DNA of 33,142 bases from Modicisalibacter xianhensis (GCF_900113605.1 NZ_FOPY01000023.1:1-33142); one strand, 5' to 3'; numbered from the stretch's first letter, positions 16,251 to 24,915 are shown. Numbers and translations: made by a program. The notes: generated by a model from the letters alone, not told the origin.

Positions 16251-17279
16251 TCACTTCTCTTCGGTGATACAGGCGTCCCGAGCGTCCAGCGCCGCCTCGT
16301 AAACATCGCGCCCGGGCAGGCCCCGCCCTTCGAGCTTGCTCAGGTACTGCTCGATGCCCTTCTCCAAGGGCTGCTGCCAGTCGGCATTCTCTAGAGGGTT
16401 GTCGATCTCGAGTATGGTATGACCGGCCTCGACGGCTTTCTCCTTGCCCTCGCGATCGAGACGCCCGAAGACCTCGCCGGCATTCTCGGCCCAGGCCATG
16501 CCCGAGTGGTCATTGATTACCGCCTGCTGCTCAGGGCCCAAGCGCTCGTAGGTCCGCTTATTCATGGTGACGATCAGACCCAGCGAGTAGAACGGCACCT
16601 GGGTATGCTGGGTAGTCAGCTCATTGAGGCGGAAGGTATTAACGCCCTCCCAGGGCAGGCTGACGCCATCGATTACCCCACGCTGCATGGCGGTGTAGAT
16701 ATCCGGGGCCGGCATGCCGACCGGAATGGCACCCATGTCGGTCAACATGTCGCCGACCAAGGCGGTGGGGCGACGAACACGTAGCCCCTGCAGGTCCTCG
16801 GGGGTCTCCACCAGGGTCTCCTTGGTATGAAGAAAACCCGGCCCGGTGGTAAACATGAACAGTGGACGGGTATCGCCATACTCCTCGTCCAGGAGGCCTT
16901 CGTCGTAGAGGGTCTGTAGCACGCAGGCACCAACCTCGGCTGTGGGTGCCACCCCGGGCAACTCGACAATCTGGCTCAGCGGGAAGCGTCCCGCAGTGTA
17001 GCCTTGGACCGTGGAACCGACATCAGCGATGCCGCTGGCGGTCGCCTCATAGATGGATTCAGCCTTGGCCAAGGTGCCTGAGGGGTACAGCTCTACACGT
17101 AGCTCCCCTCCCGAAGCCTCCTCCACGGATTTCGCCCAAGCCTGGTAGAGATCCTGATGGACCGCCGAGGCGGCCGGGAAGAAATGCGCGAATCGCAGGG
17201 TCGTGGCCGCCTGCGCAGAGACCGTCGTCAGTCCAGTGACGGAGGCTGATAGCAGGCAGGCAATGAGCTTGTATTTCAT
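16251..17279 (-). CDS. TRAP transporter DctP-type periplasmic binding protein (orphan)
   Basis: A 342-residue protein with a signal peptide (MKYKLIACLLSASVTGLTTVSAQA, cleavage about 24) and a DctP/SBP_bac_7 fold beginning TTLRFAHFFPAAS. The substrate-binding arginine region LQGLRVRRPTALVGDML and the MPAPDIYTAMQRGVIDGVSLPWEG block are typical; the arginine contacts a ligand carboxylate in this family. The ATG at 17279 has GGAGG 5 nt upstream; a longer frame to 17426 lacks support. It follows mobA by 91 nt on the same strand. No DctQ or DctM membrane subunits are in the window. A carboxylated aromatic such as 3-hydroxybenzoate is the natural guess for its ligand. Confidence 0.85.
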   Translation of the reverse strand: MKYKLIACLLSASVTGLTTVSAQAATTLRFAHFFPAASAVHQDLYQAWAKSVEEASGGELRVELYPSGTLAKAESIYEATASGIADVGSTVQGYTAGRFPLSQIVELPGVAPTAEVGACVLQTLYDEGLLDEEYGDTRPLFMFTTGPGFLHTKETLVETPEDLQGLRVRRPTALVGDMLTDMGAIPVGMPAPDIYTAMQRGVIDGVSLPWEGVNTFRLNELTTQHTQVPFYSLGLIVTMNKRTYERLGPEQQAVINDHSGMAWAENAGEVFGRLDREGKEKAVEAGHTILEIDNPLENADWQQPLEKGIEQYLSKLEGRGLPGRDVYEAALDARDACITEEK

Positions 17280-17370
17280 GATTCCTCCGAGAGGTTCTTG
17301 TCGTGTTGTGAAACAGCTTGCACAGCAAACAGTTTTCGCATGACGAAATGAGGTTCCGATCATTCGGCTG

Positions 17371-19260
17371 TTAGCTCGGCTCCAGCATGAAGCGGGAGAA
17401 GAACTGGGTGAGTTCCTCGAAGCCATCGAGTGGCAGCACCAGGGAGACGTACTGGTCCGGGCGTACCACCACTAGCGCACCAGCTCCGCGATCGATGCCG
17501 CGTAGATCGAAAATGTCCTGATCCGTGCCCAGCACAGGAGCGTGGATCTTCTGGTAGTCCTGTAGCCCCAAGGGCCCCTTGTGCGGTCGCAGGAAGTCAT
17601 GCATCTCGGCCCAGTCGACCTCCAGATGGGACTGCTGGATGATGCCGTGGACATCGAAGACTGCATCCGGATCGGCGCCCTTTGGGGTATAGCGGCGAAT
17701 CGGTGACGCCTCGCTGGCCAGGAAAGCCATCAAGGCATTGAAACGCGAGCCCAGGCTTCGCGGGTCGACCATGTCAGCGAAGGCATACAGCCGCCAGCGG
17801 CCATCGGCGCGGTGGACATGGCCGAGGTGGACTCGCTTGGCATCGCCGAGCCGAATCACCTCGGCCGAGTGGAACCGGCATCCCGGCGGAAAACCGGTAG
17901 CCAGCCCCAGGTAGGTGTCGTCACCCGTAAGCAAACCGGGCGAGTAGTGAGTAGCGAACCCCGCGGTAAACTCGCTATTGGTGACGAACTGGCGCTGCAC
18001 CTCGGCCAGCCCTTTCAGGGCGGCCTGCGGGTCGTCGGAGTCCTGAGCTGCGCCAATCGCCCGCGACCAGCGGGTATCCATCTCGATCAGATTCTCGGCG
18101 ATGACGTGACGCTCGGCATTGTAGGTATGCAGCAGGCTGGCTGGGCTACGCCCCTCCAGCACCGAGATCAGTTTCCAGCCCAGGTTGAAGGTGTCCTGCA
18201 TCGACACGTTCATGCCCTGACCGGCCTTGGCGGTATGCGTGTGGCAGGCATCGCCCGCGATGAAGACCCGCGGCGTACGATTGTTCACCTGCTCATGATC
18301 GACATCGTCGAACTTGTCAGTGACCCGATGACCGACACGGTACACAGAGAACCAGGCCGTCTCCTTTACCTCGAACCGGTAGGGAGCCAGGACAGCCTGG
18401 GCCTTTTCCAAGACCTGTTCCTGGGTCAGCCAAGCGTCCGGGGCGATGTTACCCATGTCGACGTACAGCCGGACCATGTAGCCGCCCTCGCGAGGGATCA
18501 GCAGGATGTTGCCTGCCTCGGCAGACTGGATGGTGCACTTGAAGCGGATGTCCGGAAAATCGGTCACCGCGAGCACATCCATTACGCCCCACGCCTTGTC
18601 TTCGCCGTGCCCTTGGGGCACCCGTCCGATGGACTGACGTACGACGCTGTGCGCACCATCACATCCAACCACATACTTGGCACGCACGGTCTTCTCGCCG
18701 TTCGGTGTATTGAGGGTCACGCTGACCCGCTCGTCGGCGGCCTCGGGCACCTCCACCTTGAGCGTTTCGTGGCAGTAATCGACCTGTAGCCGGCTGGATG
18801 AGTGGTACATGTACTCCAGCAGAAAATCGAGCAGTCGGGCCTGGTTGACGATCACGTGAGGGAACTCGGAGAGCCCGTCACGCACGTCCTGAACACGGCC
18901 GAGCCTTGTGATACGCGACTTGTGCCCAGGATCAGGCCCCCAGAAATGGGTCTCGTTGATCCAGTAGGCCTCGGCGATCATTCGCTCGGCCAGACCAAAG
19001 GCCTCGAACATCTCTACCGTGCGACAGGCTACACCATCGGCGCGCCCCACCTCGAGGGGGCCTTCGGCCTTTTCCACGACACGTGTGACGATATCCGGAA
19101 AACTGGAGAGCTGTGCCGCCAGCAGCAGCCCGGCGGGGCCGGTACCGACGATCAGCACCTCGACCTCCTCAGGTAGCGGCCCCTGGTCGGTGCTGCGCCC
19201 TTCGGCGGCGGGTTGAATCCGTGGATTGCCACTGCGATAGCCGTCGAGGAAATATTGCAT
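17371..19260 (-). CDS. mobA: 3-Hydroxybenzoate 4-monooxygenase (FAD, group A)
   Basis: Converts 3-hydroxybenzoate to protocatechuate with NADPH and O2. The 629-residue protein has the dinucleotide fold VIVGTGPAGLLLA (GxGxxG at 39-44), the DG motif VVGCDGAHSVVR (201-202), the GD motif FIAGDACHTHTAKAGQGMN (336-337) and a C-terminal thioredoxin-like phenol-hydroxylase domain. Blocks such as DGVACRTVEMFEAF, LSEFPHVIVNQARLLD and AWGVMDVLAVTDFPD match MobA of Comamonas testosteroni, and the length fits (639 there). Phenol 2-monooxygenase is related but less similar. GGAG lies 7-8 nt before the ATG. It is divergent from a MarR regulator as in Comamonas, and product use is covered by pcaHG at 26245-27625. 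Confidence 0.9.
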   Translation of the reverse strand: MQYFLDGYRSGNPRIQPAAEGRSTDQGPLPEEVEVLIVGTGPAGLLLAAQLSSFPDIVTRVVEKAEGPLEVGRADGVACRTVEMFEAFGLAERMIAEAYWINETHFWGPDPGHKSRITRLGRVQDVRDGLSEFPHVIVNQARLLDFLLEYMYHSSSRLQVDYCHETLKVEVPEAADERVSVTLNTPNGEKTVRAKYVVGCDGAHSVVRQSIGRVPQGHGEDKAWGVMDVLAVTDFPDIRFKCTIQSAEAGNILLIPREGGYMVRLYVDMGNIAPDAWLTQEQVLEKAQAVLAPYRFEVKETAWFSVYRVGHRVTDKFDDVDHEQVNNRTPRVFIAGDACHTHTAKAGQGMNVSMQDTFNLGWKLISVLEGRSPASLLHTYNAERHVIAENLIEMDTRWSRAIGAAQDSDDPQAALKGLAEVQRQFVTNSEFTAGFATHYSPGLLTGDDTYLGLATGFPPGCRFHSAEVIRLGDAKRVHLGHVHRADGRWRLYAFADMVDPRSLGSRFNALMAFLASEASPIRRYTPKGADPDAVFDVHGIIQQSHLEVDWAEMHDFLRPHKGPLGLQDYQKIHAPVLGTDQDIFDLRGIDRGAGALVVVRPDQYVSLVLPLDGFEELTQFFSRFMLEPS

Positions 19261-19326
19261 TTGTCAGCTCCATCCCGCTAGGTACGGGTTTGCATAGGAG
19301 AGGTAAACTGGCGCCATCGGCCTGAT

Positions 19327-19342
19327 TATCACATTAGTGATA
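19327..19342. promoter_or_regulatory. Palindrome TATCAC-N4-GTGATA, probable MobR operator
   Basis: The arms TATCAC (19327-19332) and GTGATA (19337-19342) are perfect around ATTA. It lies 67 bp before the mobA start in the mobA-mobR divergent gap. A similar half-site TTGTGATCG follows at about 19350-19358. MarR proteins bind such palindromes as dimers; 3-hydroxybenzoate would release the repressor. Confidence 0.6.
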
Positions 19343-19516
19343 GTCAGTATTGTGATCGATTTAGCGCGAAACAATTAGACTTTCTACCAAGCATGCTTCG
19401 TTCACTGGTCGCGAGCCCAGGGCATAGCCATGTAATATCGTGAAGTGTTCAGCCATCGCCCTACGCAACGGCACCTACCAGGTTCCGCTGCCAGACTACC
19501 GAAACAGGCAAGCTTC

Positions 19517-20035
19517 ATGGCACGTCATTCGTCCTCGGGATCGTCCTACACGCCCACCCCAGCCCCAATCTCTTCTCCACTTTCGGAAGCCAGCGTTCTG
19601 CCAGGCAATCTGCTGCGACGCTGCCATCAGATCAGCGTCGCCATCTTCTTGCGCAAATGTGAGGCATATCAACTGACGCAGCTGCAATACATCATCCTGT
19701 GCGCCCTCGAGGAAAAGGGGCCAATCGACCAGATCACTCTAGGGGGGGCTACGGCACTGGATCGCAACACGGTCGCGGTCGTCGTACGCAAGCTGGAAGA
19801 GCGAGGCCTGGTGACCCGACAGCGCAACCCCAGGGATCGCCGGTCCATGCAGGTCACCTTGACCAAAGACGGCATACGCCTACGCCACGACGTCGAGCCG
19901 GCCGTGGCTGAGGTACAGAAAGAGATACTCGCGCCACTGAGCGAGAGCGAGCGCGAAACGTTGTGCAGATTGCTCCAGACGCTGGCCGACGAGAACAATC
20001 ACTTGAGCCGGGTGCCGATCAATTTCGCTGGGTAA
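19517..20035 (+). CDS. mobR: MarR-family regulator, MobR-like
   Basis: A 172-residue protein with a winged helix: LTQLQYIILCALEEKGPIDQ, the recognition region GGATALDRNTVAVVVRKLEERGLV, and the wing RNPRDRRSMQVTLTKDG (DxR.....L MarR signature). It is divergent from mobA, the same arrangement as in Comamonas, where MobR represses mobA until 3-hydroxybenzoate binds. The start at ATG 19517 (MARHSSSGSS) is the best guess; a GTG at 19445 in the same frame would add 24 poorly conserved-looking residues. It ends 25 nt before the converging LysR gene with no obvious terminator. Confidence 0.82.
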   Translation: MARHSSSGSSYTPTPAPISSPLSEASVLPGNLLRRCHQISVAIFLRKCEAYQLTQLQYIILCALEEKGPIDQITLGGATALDRNTVAVVVRKLEERGLVTRQRNPRDRRSMQVTLTKDGIRLRHDVEPAVAEVQKEILAPLSESERETLCRLLQTLADENNHLSRVPINFAG

Positions 20036-20060
20036 TGCGGTGCTGCGCTCACTTACGCCG

Positions 20061-20942
20061 TCACGCATCAACCATGTCGATGAGGTTTTTCAGGGCCGGT
20101 GATTCATTCCCTTGCTTCCAGGCGACCCACAGCGGCATGTCGCACTCGTCGAGTTCGTCCATTCTATGAAAGCGGATCCCCGGCATGGGGTGCCAACTGC
20201 TGGCGGCTGGGACGATGGCGATTCCCAGCCCAGCGGCCACCATGCTGAGAATCGCGATGTTGTCGGCGCCATATTGCACTACCCGCGGATGGAAGTGGTG
20301 ACGCTGGAAATGCGCCGTCACGCGATCGAAGTACCCGGGCGAGACATGGCGAAAGCCCCAGACGAAATCCTCATCGGCAAGCTCCTCGAGTCGCCGGGGT
20401 GGAGACGCGGCCCAGGGCGACGTTTCCGGCACCGCCAGGATCAGGTGGTCGCGATGCAGCAGGTGTGTCACTAACCCGGGCTGGGCATCGCTATCGAGAT
20501 AGAGTATGCCGGCATCCAGCCGGTCTTCCCTGAGACGCTCGAGCTGGGGGCCGGAAAGCAAGGGAAAGACTTCGAAAGCGACACGCGGGTAGCGCTGACG
20601 GTAGCGGCCAAGCAGCCTGGCGACATGCGGTACCCACAAGTGTGTCACGGTAATCCCCAGACTCAGCCTGCCGGTCAGGCCGCTACCGAGCGATGACAGG
20701 CGTGCCTTGATCTGTTCGCGGCGACCCAGCAACTCGCGGGCATCGTCATAGAGGGCGCGCCCAGCGACGGTCAGTTGCATTCCACGCGCATGCCGATCGA
20801 AGAGCGGAGTCTCCAGTTCGCTTTCCAGCAGCTTGATCTGGCGGGTCACGGCCGGCTGCGCCACATGAACCTTCCGGCTGGCTGCCGATACCGAGCCTGC
20901 TTCGACCACGGCCACGAAGTAATGCAATTGACGAAATTCCAT
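20061..20942 (-). CDS. LysR-type transcriptional regulator
   Basis: A complete 293-residue LysR protein: N-terminal HTH (MEFRQLHYFVAVVEAGSVSA, recognition helix AQPAVTRQIKLLESEL, then LFDRHARGMQLTVAG), linker helix, and effector domain with the usual hinge GRLSLGITVT and ILSMVAAGLGIAIVPA. It lies divergent from the DUF3311-SSS-M20 gene set, with a 127-bp gap holding an inverted repeat, so it probably controls that set. Effector unknown; an acyl-amino acid or its carboxylate product would fit. Confidence 0.88.
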   Translation of the reverse strand: MEFRQLHYFVAVVEAGSVSAASRKVHVAQPAVTRQIKLLESELETPLFDRHARGMQLTVAGRALYDDARELLGRREQIKARLSSLGSGLTGRLSLGITVTHLWVPHVARLLGRYRQRYPRVAFEVFPLLSGPQLERLREDRLDAGILYLDSDAQPGLVTHLLHRDHLILAVPETSPWAASPPRRLEELADEDFVWGFRHVSPGYFDRVTAHFQRHHFHPRVVQYGADNIAILSMVAAGLGIAIVPAASSWHPMPGIRFHRMDELDECDMPLWVAWKQGNESPALKNLIDMVDA

Positions 20943-20952
20943 TCCCTACTCC

Positions 20953-20967
20953 ATGCCGATACGGCAT
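20953..20967. promoter_or_regulatory. Inverted repeat ATGCCG-ATA-CGGCAT, probable LysR site
   Basis: The arms ATGCCG (20953-20958) and CGGCAT (20962-20967) are perfect and fit the T-N11-A form of LysR boxes. The site starts only 11 bp before the LysR start codon, a usual place for autorepression. Next to it ATCGATAAACGATATTTTTTTG (20975-20996) looks like a second, A/T-rich contact region or promoter. Confidence 0.5.
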
Positions 20968-21069
20968 CACTGCCATCGATAAACGATATTTTTTTGATGG
21001 GCGGCAGTGTCCCATAGTGGATTGACAACCCACAACAATGACTCGCCGTGGCGAGTGCGGAGCCAACCC

Positions 21070-21282
21070 ATGGCCAAGCGCTACCTTGTCTTACTTACCC
21101 AGCACTTCACCTTGTGCACCCTGGCAATGATCTGGCCAGGGGCACTGATCGCCAACCGCATCGAGCCTACCGTGCTCGGGCTGCCCTTCCTGTTCTTCTG
21201 GTACGTCCTGTGGATGCTGATCCTGTTCGTCGGCATGTGGCTGGCTTACCTCAAGCAGCACGGAGGTGACCGCCATGACTGA
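21070..21282 (+). CDS. DUF3311-type small membrane protein, symporter partner
   Basis: A 70-residue protein with two hydrophobic helices (about 6-26 and 35-62) and the motif FLFFWYVLWM, characteristic of DUF3311. These proteins are encoded just before SSS carriers of organic acids and are thought to be accessory subunits. The ATG at 21070 has GGAG 7 nt upstream. Its last codons overlap the symporter start by 8 nt, so the two are translationally coupled. Confidence 0.82.
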   Translation: MAKRYLVLLTQHFTLCTLAMIWPGALIANRIEPTVLGLPFLFFWYVLWMLILFVGMWLAYLKQHGGDRHD

Positions 21283-22726
21283 TTCCCTCATCGTTACCGG
21301 CATGACGCTCGCTTACCTGCTCATGGTGCTGTGGGTTGGCCTGCGCGCTCGAGGACAGAGCAGCTCCAGCCTGGAAGGTTACGTGGCCGGCGGTCGCCAC
21401 GTCGGCGTGGTCATCCTGTTCTTCATTCTCGGCGCCGAAATCTTCTCGGCCTTCGCCTTTCTCGGCGCACCGGGCTGGGCCTACCAGCATGGGTCACCTG
21501 CGTTCTACATCCTCGCTTACCTGGGGCTCATGCCCATCGCAATCTGGGTCATGGGCCCCCGCGTGGCCGAGCTGGGGCGACGCCGCGGCTACCTGACCCA
21601 GGCCGACATGATCGCCGATCACTACCGCAGCAAGGGCCTGGGCGTCTTCGCTGGGCTGATCGGCGTGGTCGCCCTGCTGCCCTACCTGACCATCCAGATT
21701 GCCGGCGCCGGCCTGCTGTTCCAGGCGGCGACCGATGGGCTGGTGCCCTTCTGGCTGGGAGCCTTCCTGGCCTTCGTCGTCGTGGCGGCCTACGTCTTCT
21801 GCAGCGGCCTGAGCGGTATCGGCTGGACCAACCTGGTCCAGGGCATCATGATGATCGCCATCGCCTGGTTCCTGGGACTGGCGGTATCCGAGCGACTGTA
21901 TGGCGGGGTGGGTGAAATGTTCGCCCGGCTCCAGGTCGAAATGCCGCAGTACCTGACTATGCCCGGCGCTACCGGCATGGGCTGGGGCGCCTTCAGCACG
22001 GCCATCCTTATTAGCGCCTTCGGCGGTTCCATGTGGCCGCACCTGTTCATGAAGTTCTACTCCGCCGACAGCGGTCGTAGCCTGCGCAAGGTCAGCGTCT
22101 TCTACCCACTCTATGCCTATCTGCTGGTGCCGCTGATGTTTATCGGCTTCGCCGGGATTTTAGCCTTCGCCGACTCGCCCCTGGAGCGCGCCGATACCGT
22201 CCTGCTCAAGATCGTGATGGACGTTGCCGACTTTTCGCCATGGGTTATCGGGCTGATGCTCTCCGGTGCCCTGGCCGCGGCAATGTCGACCGGTGCCAAT
22301 CTCGCACATACCGCTGCCGTGGTGCTGACCCGTGACGTGCTGGGCACCACCGTCATGCGCCAGGCCAGTGACGCACAGGCAGTGAATGTGACCCGCTGGA
22401 GCGTGCTGGGCCTGTCGCTGGTGGCCTACGTCATCGCCCTGTTCAATCCCGCCTCACTGGTCCTGCTGTTGCTCGGCGCTTATGGCCTGATCGTGCAGCT
22501 GATGCCGATGGTCATGGGAGCGCTGTTCTTCCCGCGTCTCAAGCGGGCCAGCGTAATGGCCGGTGCCGCCCTGGGCAGCCTGGTCTTCCTGTTCTTCCAG
22601 TTCCTGGTCGATTCGCCCTTCGGCTGGCATCCAGGCGTATGGGGCCTGTGCCTGAACCTGGCCGCCATTGCCGTATGGCAGTCGGTCTCGGCCAGCACGC
22701 CCCAGCAAGACAACGCCACCGCCTGA
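21275..22726 (+). CDS. Sodium:solute symporter (SSS family), DUF3311-linked
   Basis: A 483-residue carrier with about 13 helices. SSS features: SSSLEGYVAGGRHVGVVILFFILGAEIFSAF near the N terminus, PYLTIQIAGAGLLFQA, WPHLFMKFYSADSGRSLRK and LMLSGALAAAMSTGANLAHTAAVVLTRDVLG (sodium site region, about 325-355). The start at ATG 21275 follows GGAGG by 8 nt; the GTG at 21266 is less likely. Downstream, after 21 nt, comes the M20 amidohydrolase, which suggests that the carrier imports that enzyme's acyl-amino acid substrate. Organic acid or amino acid transport is equally possible. Confidence 0.85.
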   Translation: MTDSLIVTGMTLAYLLMVLWVGLRARGQSSSSLEGYVAGGRHVGVVILFFILGAEIFSAFAFLGAPGWAYQHGSPAFYILAYLGLMPIAIWVMGPRVAELGRRRGYLTQADMIADHYRSKGLGVFAGLIGVVALLPYLTIQIAGAGLLFQAATDGLVPFWLGAFLAFVVVAAYVFCSGLSGIGWTNLVQGIMMIAIAWFLGLAVSERLYGGVGEMFARLQVEMPQYLTMPGATGMGWGAFSTAILISAFGGSMWPHLFMKFYSADSGRSLRKVSVFYPLYAYLLVPLMFIGFAGILAFADSPLERADTVLLKIVMDVADFSPWVIGLMLSGALAAAMSTGANLAHTAAVVLTRDVLGTTVMRQASDAQAVNVTRWSVLGLSLVAYVIALFNPASLVLLLLGAYGLIVQLMPMVMGALFFPRLKRASVMAGAALGSLVFLFFQFLVDSPFGWHPGVWGLCLNLAAIAVWQSVSASTPQQDNATA

Positions 22727-22747
22727 TACGACACAGTGGAGATGACC

Positions 22748-24055
22748 ATGACTTATGCGCGTCCAATTCCCGCTCTGAAAGAGACTATCGACCGGCAGGT
22801 CGAGCACGCCTACGACGATGTCTATTGTCTGTATCGCCAGCTGCACCAGTATCCCGAATTACCCTTTCAGGAGCACAGGACCAGTGCCCGGCTCGCCGAT
22901 AAGTTTGAAGCCTTGGGTTATACAGTGACACGCGGCGTGGGCCGGACCGGGGTGGTGGCGCTGCTACGCAACGGCGAAGGCCCCACCGTGATGCTGCGTG
23001 GCGATATGGATGCCCTGCCCATCGAGGAACAAACCGGCCTGGGTTTTGCCAGCCGGGAAGTCGCCGAGACGCCGGATGGAAAGCAGGTACCAGTAATGCA
23101 CGCCTGCGGCCACGACCTGCACAGCAGTTGCCTGGTGGGCGCCGCTGCCGTGCTGACGAGCCTCCGAGAGCACTGGCGAGGCACCGTAATGCTGGTCTGC
23201 CAGCCGGCCGAGGAGATCTTCGGTGGCGCCCGCGCCATGCTTGATGACGGCCTGTATGAACGTTTCGCCCGTCCGGATATCGTCCTCGGCCAGCACAACA
23301 TGCCGGCCCTGGCCGGCACGGTCGGGCATATTGCCGGCCAGGCGATGGCCGCCGCCACGACCTTGGGCGTTACCATCCATGGTGCCGGCGGCCATGGCTC
23401 GATGCCGGCGCAAACCGTCGATCCGGTGGTGATCGCAGCGCATGTCGTCACTCGTCTACAGGCCATCGTCTCGCGTGAAGTGCCACCCGACCAGGCGGTA
23501 GTCGTCACGGTGGGCAAGTTGCATGCCGGTACCCAGGGGAACATCATCCCGCACAGCGCCGAAATGGAAATCAACGTCCGAAGCTTCGACGATGAGTTGC
23601 ATGGTCAGGTCGTGGAAGCGATCCGGCGTATCGTGCGTGCCGAATGCGAGGCCGGGTGCTCGCCCAAGGCACCGGAATTTCATGTGCTCTCCGAGACCAT
23701 CACGCTCGCCAACGACGCGTCCAGCGTCGCGCGCATCCGCCAAGGCCATGCTGAGGCCTTCGGTGAAGAGAATCTTTTCGACATGCCGCGACTCAACGCC
23801 AGCGAGGACTTTGCCTATTTCGGCAATGCCCAGGCGGGCGGTTTCACCGGGGAGGACATTCCTTACGTCTACTGGTTTATCGGTACAATCGACGAGGCGC
23901 GCTGGCACGATACGCCGGGCAAGAGCGTTGCCGATAAGATGGCGCACCTGGAAATGCCCCATTCCCCTTACTATGCCCCCGGTCAGATAGCGACCCTGAA
24001 AGCTGGCATGAAGGCCATGGCATCCGGGGCATTAACATTTCTTCGCTCGGCCTGA
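22748..24055 (+). CDS. M20-family amidohydrolase (hippurate/N-acyl amino acid hydrolase type)
   Basis: A cytoplasmic Zn/Mn amidohydrolase of 435 residues. Metal and catalytic motifs: MHACGHDLHSS (C120, H122 ligands), CQPAEE (E155/E156, general base and ligand), the IHGAGGHGSMP dimerisation-domain entry, and near the end LNASEDFAYF. The substrate-gating GDMDALPIEE segment (about 86-94) is normal for the amidohydrolase/carboxypeptidase Ss1 branch, which removes acyl or aroyl groups from amino acids. The start at 22748 is preferred (GGAG then 6 nt). Being behind an SSS carrier in an aromatic-catabolic neighbourhood, hippurate-like N-aroyl amino acids are a plausible substrate. Confidence 0.85.
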   Translation: MTYARPIPALKETIDRQVEHAYDDVYCLYRQLHQYPELPFQEHRTSARLADKFEALGYTVTRGVGRTGVVALLRNGEGPTVMLRGDMDALPIEEQTGLGFASREVAETPDGKQVPVMHACGHDLHSSCLVGAAAVLTSLREHWRGTVMLVCQPAEEIFGGARAMLDDGLYERFARPDIVLGQHNMPALAGTVGHIAGQAMAAATTLGVTIHGAGGHGSMPAQTVDPVVIAAHVVTRLQAIVSREVPPDQAVVVTVGKLHAGTQGNIIPHSAEMEINVRSFDDELHGQVVEAIRRIVRAECEAGCSPKAPEFHVLSETITLANDASSVARIRQGHAEAFGEENLFDMPRLNASEDFAYFGNAQAGGFTGEDIPYVYWFIGTIDEARWHDTPGKSVADKMAHLEMPHSPYYAPGQIATLKAGMKAMASGALTFLRSA

Positions 24056-24107
24056 TTGTGCCTTGATGAGATGCTCTACCGAGAATTAACCAATAGAGGA
24101 AGCTTGA

Positions 24108-24848
24108 GTGGCAGGATGGATCTACTGGCTGGACCTGGCGGGCGTGATTGTCTTTGCGCTTTCGGGGATCATTATCGCCTGCCGTTCACGGATGGATCCT
24201 TTCGGCATGCTGGTGCTGGCGGCCGTGACGGGCATCGGCGGCGGCACGCTGCGCGACCTGCTGCTCGGCGTGCGCTCGGTGTTCTGGGTCAACGATCCAA
24301 CCTACCTGTGGGTGATCATCGCCACCGTCGCGCTGTCGATCGTGGGCTTTCATTACATTCACCGGCTATCGCGGATCGTGCTACCGGTGCTGGATGCCTT
24401 CGGCCTGGCGCTGTTTTCGATCATCGGTGCCCACAAGGCATTGACGCTGGGCCATGCCGGTATCGTCGCGGTACTGATGGGGCTGTTGACTGGCGTTGCA
24501 GGTGGCATGCTGCGCGACGTGCTGGCCCGTCGTGTACCGATGGTCCTGCGCCAGGAAATCTACGCCACCGCCTCCATCGCAGGCGCCTGCACCTACGTCG
24601 TGCTGAGCGGTCTGGCCATCCATGCCTACCTGACCAGCATCCTGGGTATTCTGGTAATCCTGGGATTGCGCCTGAGTGCAATCTACTGGCACCTTTCCCT
24701 GCCGGTGTTTGCCTGGATTACCACGCCATCCGCGCCAGCACCACACCAGGCCGCTGACGACGCGGCCGGAATAGATAGCGAACCGGCCAGCCGGCGCCGC
24801 TCGAAAGCCCGCGTGCGCATGATTCCCCCCGGGCGGCGTCGTAGATAA
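24108..24848 (+). CDS. UPF0126/YadS-like membrane protein (TRIC-type fold)
   Basis: A 246-residue inner-membrane protein with two repeated three-helix units of the UPF0126 family. Each repeat has the glycine-rich turn and RDLL/RDVL signature: AVTGIGGGTLRDLLLG (about 39-54) and LTGVAGGMLRDVLARR (about 126-141). Family members have a trimeric cation-channel fold; some have been proposed as glycine transporters. The C-terminal tail (from about 208) is hydrophilic and strongly basic. GTG start at 24108 with AGAGGA 7 nt upstream. It starts 52 nt after the amidohydrolase and ends before a strong terminator, so could share that transcript, perhaps helping export or uptake of released glycine (speculative). 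Confidence 0.83.
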   Translation: MAGWIYWLDLAGVIVFALSGIIIACRSRMDPFGMLVLAAVTGIGGGTLRDLLLGVRSVFWVNDPTYLWVIIATVALSIVGFHYIHRLSRIVLPVLDAFGLALFSIIGAHKALTLGHAGIVAVLMGLLTGVAGGMLRDVLARRVPMVLRQEIYATASIAGACTYVVLSGLAIHAYLTSILGILVILGLRLSAIYWHLSLPVFAWITTPSAPAPHQAADDAAGIDSEPASRRRSKARVRMIPPGRRRR

Positions 24849-24869
24849 CCTCGTCCTGACGGGACATCA

Positions 24870-24915
24870 CGACAAAAGACGCCGCCACCCTCTCGGGTGG
24901 CGGCGTCTTTTGTCG
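24870..24915. terminator. Very strong bidirectional terminator
   Basis: A perfect 21-bp inverted repeat (24870-24890 with 24895-24915) around a TCTC loop. The outer part of each arm is CGACAAAAGAC, giving A and T runs on both sides, and the inner part is G/C-rich (GCCGCCACCC). It lies between converging genes (UPF0126 stop at 24848, ilvE stop at 24933), so it ends transcription from both directions. Confidence 0.92.

Noticed and set aside
16251-17426. Longer TRAP binding-protein frame starting at 17426
   Set aside because: The signal peptide begins at 17279 with a good ribosome site; the added residues are implausible.
17812-18789. 325-codon plus-strand frame opposite mobA
   Set aside because: Antisense shadow of mobA; composition follows its codon positions and no domain is visible.
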